The position numbers and the translations under genes were made by a program. A stretch of DNA of 64,000 bases from Rhizobium sp. WYCCWR10014 (GTDB taxonomy: Bacteria > Pseudomonadota > Alphaproteobacteria > Rhizobiales > Rhizobiaceae), in the NCBI RefSeq assembly GCF_001657485.1, contig NZ_LXFU01000030.1, positions 186,001-250,000 on the forward strand, written 5' to 3'. The notes beneath the pieces are model-generated. The model was given only the letters and a program-made list of their open reading frames with translations. It made no database searches and was not told the DNA's origin. Positions 59,846 through 64,000 of the stretch are shown piece by piece (within the stretch, counting starts at the first letter, position 1; each line of letters opens with the position of its first letter).

Positions 59846-60955
59846 TCAGTGGACCGGAATGACCGTGGCTTCCGCCGGATTCCACGAAAGAAGAACGCCG
59901 GAGCCGACCGGAAAGGCCTCGGGCTGATATTTGTCGATATGCGCCTCGAGCGCGACGGAGTGCCCGTCCGGCAGGCTGGCCGTCAGGTGCGAGACGTGGC
60001 CGACCACGTCGAACCGCTCGATCCGCGCATCAACGACATTGCCGCCGATCTTGGCGACAAGACGCTCGCGCAACTGGGTGTCGGCCGCATGCACCTCGAT
60101 CGCTTCAGCGGGAATGACCAGATTGACCTTGGTCTTACCGGGCACAGCACCGTTGGCGCGCCCCGACAGCATGCCGACGGGCGTGGACACGGCGATATTA
60201 TCTCCATGTGCGCCCTGTACTTCACCCTGGAGGATCGTGTTGCGGCCGATGAACTGCGCCACAAAGGGCGTGTTGGGTCTGGTGTAAAGCTGGTGCGGCG
60301 GGCTGATCTGCTCGACACGGCCCTGGTTCATCACGACGATGCGGTCGGACAGCGCCAGTGCTTCCGACTGCGCGTGGGTGACGAAGATGAAGGTGATGCC
60401 GAGTGTTTTCTGCAGCAGCTTCAGCTCGTTCTGGATCGCCTTGCGCAGATTGGCATCGAGCGCGCCCAGCGGTTCATCCAAAAGAAGAATATCCGGTTCG
60501 ACAACGAGGCCGCGTGCCAGCGCGATGCGCTGGCGCTGGCCACCCGACAACTTGTCCGGCTTGCGATCGGCGATATCCTCCAGGCCGAGTGTCGCCAGGA
60601 TGCGATCGACCTTGGCATCACGCTCCGCCCTTGCCATGCCCTTGACCTCCAGACCGTAGCCGACATTGCGGCGCACGGTCATGTGCGGAAACAACGCATA
60701 ACTCTGGAAGATCATCGAGGTCGGCCGCCCCTGCGGCGACACGTCGTTCATCCGCACGCCCTTGATCATCATGTCGCCGGTGGAAATCCCCTCGAAGCCG
60801 GCAATCATCCGCAGCGTCGTCGTCTTGCCGCAGCCGGACGGTCCGAGAAACGCGATAAACTCGCCCTTGGTGACCGAAAGGTTGAAGTCGATGACGGCCG
60901 GTGTGCCGTTGTCATAGACCTTGCCAACATTTCTGAGTTCGAGGTCGTAGATCAT
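59846..60955 (-). CDS. ABC importer ATP-binding subunit (PotA-type)
   Basis: This 369-residue ATPase has Walker A GPSGCGKTTT, Q-loop IFQSYALFPHMTV, signature [15 protein letters not shown], Walker B ILLLDEPLGALD and H-loop FVTHAQSEALALS, followed by a TOBE-type regulatory domain. The H-loop region reads THAQSEA instead of the usual THDQEEA. It serves the PotD-type binding protein at 61031 and permeases encoded beyond the right edge. The start follows GGAGCAACACCC. Confidence 0.93.
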   Translation of the reverse strand: MIYDLELRNVGKVYDNGTPAVIDFNLSVTKGEFIAFLGPSGCGKTTTLRMIAGFEGISTGDMMIKGVRMNDVSPQGRPTSMIFQSYALFPHMTVRRNVGYGLEVKGMARAERDAKVDRILATLGLEDIADRKPDKLSGGQRQRIALARGLVVEPDILLLDEPLGALDANLRKAIQNELKLLQKTLGITFIFVTHAQSEALALSDRIVVMNQGRVEQISPPHQLYTRPNTPFVAQFIGRNTILQGEVQGAHGDNIAVSTPVGMLSGRANGAVPGKTKVNLVIPAEAIEVHAADTQLRERLVAKIGGNVVDARIERFDVVGHVSHLTASLPDGHSVALEAHIDKYQPEAFPVGSGVLLSWNPAEATVIPVH

Positions 60956-60995
60956 GGGTGTTGCTCCGGACGGTGGGGGATGCGTCTGATTGTGT

Positions 60996-61020
60996 ACCCT
61001 CCCCTTGAGAAGGGGAGGGT
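60996..61020. repeat. perfect 11-bp intergenic hairpin (ACCCTCCCCTT-GAG-AAGGGGAGGGT type)
   Basis: Between the binding-protein and ATPase genes lies a perfect inverted repeat with arms ACCCTCCCCTT and AAGGGGAGGGT and a 3-nt loop. Palindromes of this CCCTCCCC...GGGGAGGG kind are frequent between genes in alpha-proteobacteria, so it may be a dispersed repeat as well as an mRNA stem that protects the upstream binding-protein message. It starts 10 bp past the 61031 stop on the minus strand. Confidence 0.7.
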
Positions 61021-61030
61021 AGAAAGAAGC

Positions 61031-62263
61031 TTATGCGCTCAGGAACTCATCCCACTTCTGAATGAGGTGGTCGTATTCATCCGGCCACTGGTGCCAATAG
61101 GCGACATTGGCCGCGCGCTCCTCAAGCGATCCCCCGTCCCGAAGATCCCCTTCCTTGATGCCGCGCTCTTCCGCGCCGACCCACGGCTTGCCCTCATACC
61201 AGAAGGCATATTTCTCCGGCGCCATGACATCCTTGATGTTCGTCGACGGCGAATAGTAGCCCTGCTCCGAAACCGCGATGCCCGGCTCCCCGGAAAGCCA
61301 GTAGTCGGCGTAGGCGATAACGGCTTCCTTGTTGGTCGTACCGGCGATCATCGTTGGGCCGATCGCCCAGCCGCGATAACCTTCCTTCGGCACCGCGTAC
61401 TTGCAGGGCTTGCCCTGCGCCTTGACGGCCATGACCGCCGGCTGCCAGGCGTCGCAGACGACCATTTCACCCGATGCCATCAAGTTGACGAGCTCGCCGA
61501 AATCACCCCACAGCGCGCGGAACTGACCTTCCTTCTTCTTCGAAATCAGGAATGCGGCCGCCTCGTCGATTTCCGCCGCTGTCGCATTGCCGGGGTTCTT
61601 GACATCTGAAAGGCCGAGCGTGTTCATCGCCATGATGGCCTGGCCGAAAGCGATCAGCGGATCGGTGTTGAGGCCGGACTTGCCCTTCCACTTCGGATCG
61701 AAGATCGCCGCCCAGGTATTTGCTTCCTCGGCGCTGACGACGTCGGGATTGTAGCCGATCGAATCGTAGTTATAGACGGCAGGCACCATGTTGAGCGTGG
61801 TCTGCGCCTCGTCGGCCCAGATCTGGCCGGTGATCTGCGATTTCACGTCCCATTTGTCGCTCGGCTTGGTGAACACCTCGCGAATGTTCGCCCAGTTCTT
61901 CAACGATGCGGCCGGGATCACTTCGACATTGTTGGTCATGACGATCGACGGCAGACGCTCGGCAATGATTTCCCAGCAATCATAGTCCTTCGAACCGGAC
62001 AGGATCTTGGTTTGCGCATCCGGGAATGTCGCTGCCGTTCCAGAGGTGCCGCCGACGCCGGACGCCTTTTTGAATTCTTCAAGAATGCGTTCCTGAACCG
62101 TGACCGAAAGGCCGATCGTGCGCAGCTGCTGGCCAGCAAGGTCGGCCGCCTGCGCATAGGCTGCGCGCGACGACAGCAGATGCGTGCCGCCGCCGATGGC
62201 AAGCGCCATCACGCCTGCGGACCGCTTCAGAAGGGAGCGGCGATTGATTTCCATGTTGGACAT
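61031..62263 (-). CDS. ABC importer solute-binding protein (PotD/PotF type) with Tat-like leader
   Basis: This 410-residue protein has leader MSNMEINRRSLLKRSAGVMA with a twin-arginine motif (NRRSLLKR) and expected cleavage at AYAQA. The mature part has the polyamine-type binding fold (LRTIGLSVTVQERILEEFKK). ATG 62263 follows GGAGAAGAGAC. It lies in the same operon as a leaderless paralogue (56250). Export by Tat would imply folding, possibly with ligand or cofactor, before secretion. The ligand is unknown; an amide- or imide-type compound is inferred from the enzymes. Confidence 0.9.
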   Translation of the reverse strand: MSNMEINRRSLLKRSAGVMALAIGGGTHLLSSRAAYAQAADLAGQQLRTIGLSVTVQERILEEFKKASGVGGTSGTAATFPDAQTKILSGSKDYDCWEIIAERLPSIVMTNNVEVIPAASLKNWANIREVFTKPSDKWDVKSQITGQIWADEAQTTLNMVPAVYNYDSIGYNPDVVSAEEANTWAAIFDPKWKGKSGLNTDPLIAFGQAIMAMNTLGLSDVKNPGNATAAEIDEAAAFLISKKKEGQFRALWGDFGELVNLMASGEMVVCDAWQPAVMAVKAQGKPCKYAVPKEGYRGWAIGPTMIAGTTNKEAVIAYADYWLSGEPGIAVSEQGYYSPSTNIKDVMAPEKYAFWYEGKPWVGAEERGIKEGDLRDGGSLEERAANVAYWHQWPDEYDHLIQKWDEFLSA

Positions 62264-62373
62264 GTCTCTTCTCCAGTTGATTGTTGTTCCCCGGACCCCG
62301 TTTGATCGCGGCCCCTTCCTCAGTCTCCGCAGGCCGCTGGCGGCGATAACAGCCACCATCAAGCCTCAACGGT

Positions 62374-63141
62374 TCAGTAGCGCCCCACGAGGAGGCCTCC
62401 ATCCACGACCAGCACCTGGCCGGTCATGTATCTCGCGTCGTTCGACGCCAGAAATGCGATGACGTCCGCGATATCGTCAGGCGTACCGAGCCGCCCCATC
62501 GGGATGAATTCGGCTGCCTTTTCAGCCCCGGCCGGCCCCAGAGAATTCTCTTCGGACAGAAGCTGCGCCGTTCGGATGTATCCGGGCGCGATGCCGTTGA
62601 CCCGCACGCCGTCCCGCGCCAACTCCACGGCCAGACCGCGCACGAGGCCGATGACACCGGACTTGGCCGCCGAATAATGCACATGCTCGTCCCAGCCATA
62701 GGCGATGCCCATGATCGAGGAGAGCGCGACGATGCTGCCGGATTTGCGCGAACGCATGCCGGGAGCCACCGCCCGCGCCAGGCGGAAAATGCCCTTGAGA
62801 TCGATGTCGAAGGTCAGGTCCCACTTTTCGTCGGTGAGATCTGCCAGCGGCGTGCGGTGTGCGATCCCTGCATTGGCGACGACCACATCGATACCGCCGT
62901 GGCGGGCTTCTACGTCTGCCACCAGCGCCTCGGTGGCCTCGGTCGAGCGCACGTCGTAAAGCTGGAATTCGGCCGATCCGCCAGCCGACAGAATGGCCTG
63001 CGCTGTCTCCATTCCCTGCTTTTCCAGAATGTCGGTGACGATGACGTGGTCGCCACGCGCAGCAAGCGCTTTGGCCGTCGCCTGCCCGATACCGATCCCG
63101 GCGCCGGTGACGATGGCAATAGGTTTCGATGGTACCGTCAT
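62374..63141 (-). CDS. short-chain dehydrogenase/reductase (SDR), second of pair
   Basis: This 255-residue enzyme shows the classical SDR set: coenzyme motif VTGAGIGIGQA, NAG in VVVANAGIAH, Ser in IVALSSIMG and catalytic YxxxK in VHYSAAKSG, with the end IRTAQL and GQVLVVDGG. It is NAD(P)-dependent and cytoplasmic. It follows another SDR (63155) by 13 bp and precedes the binding-protein gene. ATG 63141 has GAGAGGGACAG upstream. The substrate is unknown, presumably an alcohol or ketone on the imported compound or its product. Confidence 0.92.
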   Translation of the reverse strand: MTVPSKPIAIVTGAGIGIGQATAKALAARGDHVIVTDILEKQGMETAQAILSAGGSAEFQLYDVRSTEATEALVADVEARHGGIDVVVANAGIAHRTPLADLTDEKWDLTFDIDLKGIFRLARAVAPGMRSRKSGSIVALSSIMGIAYGWDEHVHYSAAKSGVIGLVRGLAVELARDGVRVNGIAPGYIRTAQLLSEENSLGPAGAEKAAEFIPMGRLGTPDDIADVIAFLASNDARYMTGQVLVVDGGLLVGRY

Positions 63142-63154
63142 GGTTCTGTCCCTC

Positions 63155-63901
63155 TCACAGCATCACGTCGCCGGAATTCGGCCCGAGCGTCTGGCCGACG
63201 AATAGGCTCGCTGCCGGCGATGCGAGGAAGGCGACCGTTTCGGCCACTTCCTCAGGCTCGCCGAAACGCCCAAGCGGCAGTTCGGCCTTCTTGGCGGCGC
63301 GCCAGTCGTCGGACAGCGCCATCACCAGCGGCGTGTTGATCGGCCCCGGCGCCACGGCGTTCACCCGCACGCCGCGCTTGGAAACCTCGCGGGCCAGCGC
63401 CTTGGTCAGGCCGATGATGGCCGCCTTGGCGCTGGAATAATGCACAAGCTCGACGCCGCCGATCTGGCCAAGTTGCGAGGCGACATTGACGACGACCCCC
63501 TCGCCGCGGTCCAGCATCGCCGGCAGCACCGCCTTGGTCATCAGGAAGGTGCCGCGCACATGCACGGCGAACATCCGGTCGAAATCCTTGACCTCGAGAT
63601 TTTCGAACAGCGCCTGATGGGCGATGCCGGCATTGTTGACGAGAAGATGCGTCTCGCCATGCGCCGTCACCGCAGCGGCGTGGATGGCAGCCACGTCGTC
63701 TTCGGATGACACGTCCCCGGCAATGGCGGCAGCGGTTCCGCCTGCCGCCTGAATTTCGCCGGCGACCGCATCGGCCCGGACCAGCGACAGATCGTTGACC
63801 ATCACCGCGTAGCCCTCGGCCGCCAGCTTGTGGGCGATGGCCCGGCCGATACCGGAGCCGGCACCCGTGACGATCGCGGAGCGCTTTTGCGGCACCATCA
63901 T
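63155..63901 (-). CDS. short-chain dehydrogenase/reductase (SDR), first of pair
   Basis: This 248-residue SDR has VTGAGSGIGRA, LLVNNAGIAH, VVNVASQLG with catalytic Ser, and VHYSSAKAAIIG with YxxxK. Its end differs from the usual VDGG (GQTLGPNSGDVML). The ATG overlaps the stop of the upstream permease gene (ATGA at 63898-63901) and is preceded by GGAGGAGGC. It shares only general SDR similarity with the following gene, so the pair may catalyse two different redox steps. Confidence 0.92.
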   Translation of the reverse strand: MMVPQKRSAIVTGAGSGIGRAIAHKLAAEGYAVMVNDLSLVRADAVAGEIQAAGGTAAAIAGDVSSEDDVAAIHAAAVTAHGETHLLVNNAGIAHQALFENLEVKDFDRMFAVHVRGTFLMTKAVLPAMLDRGEGVVVNVASQLGQIGGVELVHYSSAKAAIIGLTKALAREVSKRGVRVNAVAPGPINTPLVMALSDDWRAAKKAELPLGRFGEPEEVAETVAFLASPAASLFVGQTLGPNSGDVML

Positions 63902-64000
63902 GCCTCCTCCTGGATTGCCATCTGCTTGGCGCGGCGCACGGACAGCGTCATCAGCACGGCGTAGACGCCCAGCAGCGCAAAGGAGAACAGTGTGGTCAGC
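63898..64000 (-). CDS. ABC importer permease C-terminus (PotC-like), cut by window edge
   Basis: Only the last 33 residues are present, ending TTLFSFALLGVYAVLMTLSV followed by RRAKQMAIQEEA and TGA. The hydrophobic last membrane helix followed by a short positive tail is typical of ABC permeases. Given the PotA- and PotD-type genes downstream, it is probably the second permease of that system. Its stop overlaps the SDR start. Confidence 0.7.
   Translation of the reverse strand, partial: LTTLFSFALLGVYAVLMTLSVRRAKQMAIQEEA

Noticed and set aside
58626-59927. A 433-codon open frame on the plus strand
   Set aside because: It overlaps four convincing minus-strand genes in antisense and has a shadow-type composition.
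59672-61609. A 645-codon open frame on the plus strand
   Set aside because: It is antisense to the deacetylase-fold, ATPase and binding-protein genes, all with clear motifs. Its translation is Arg/His/Asp-rich with no domain, as expected for a high-GC shadow frame.
1-64000. CRISPR arrays, insertion sequences, phage genes, rRNA or complete tRNA genes
   Set aside because: I looked for spaced direct repeats, transposase or integrase motifs and tRNA folds on both strands and found none that hold up.

Overview
This window looks like an alpha-proteobacterial replicon of the Rhizobium/Agrobacterium/Sinorhizobium type. The GC content is high, FCD-type GntR regulators are abundant, genes are tightly packed with ATGA/GTGA/TGATG overlaps, and solute-binding-protein ABC importers are very dense. 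That is typical of a large secondary replicon or accessory chromosomal region of a soil or plant-associated bacterium, though the replicon type is an inference. I see no tRNA, rRNA, CRISPR array, transposase or integrase gene.

Layout. 1-2281: end of an Ldh2-type NAD(P)-dependent oxidoreductase, a divergent GntR regulator and a PfpI/DJ-1 protein. 2304-6755: a minus-strand operon (UPF0261/Tm-1-like protein, TIM-barrel PEP_hydrolase-family protein, cupin, M24 peptidase) facing a TetR regulator. 6756-17926: a six-gene importer operon (binding protein, two permeases, a small membrane protein, two ATPases), a convergent catabolic operon (epimerase, enolase-superfamily enzyme, GntR regulator, 2-hydroxyacid dehydrogenase) and a second epimerase; near-identical operator-like palindromes tie these together. 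18063-27779: an importer operon with two cytoplasmic glycoside hydrolases (GH95 fucosidase type and a GHL6-type enzyme) and a LacI regulator. 28249-34424: a CUT1 importer, a GntR regulator and an enolase-superfamily enzyme sharing a 14-bp operator-like palindrome. 34498-42295: a divergent importer locus with GntR regulator, esterase, epimerase and Gfo/Idh/MocA oxidoreductase. 42394-43680: an I78-type inhibitor lipoprotein and a GGDEF protein. 43841-50850: a CUT2 importer containing an ATPase-permease fusion, plus a ROK regulator. 51392-53345: htpG with a heat-shock-type promoter. 54112-54704: a decayed RelB/RelE-type toxin-antitoxin pair.

54876-64000: the most unusual block is a minus-strand operon with a spermidine/putrescine-type importer, two SDR dehydrogenases, a 293-residue deacetylase-fold enzyme of the cyclic-imidase/HP0310 type, a small CxxC protein, a CobW-family GTPase, a second binding protein that lacks any signal peptide, and an amidase. 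I read this as a possible import-and-hydrolysis pathway for a cyclic imide or related amide, with its own metallochaperone.

Overall the window holds six ABC uptake systems, most with dedicated regulators and cytoplasmic enzymes (isomerases, dehydratases, dehydrogenases, glycosidases, esterase). The substrates are not proven by the sequence.
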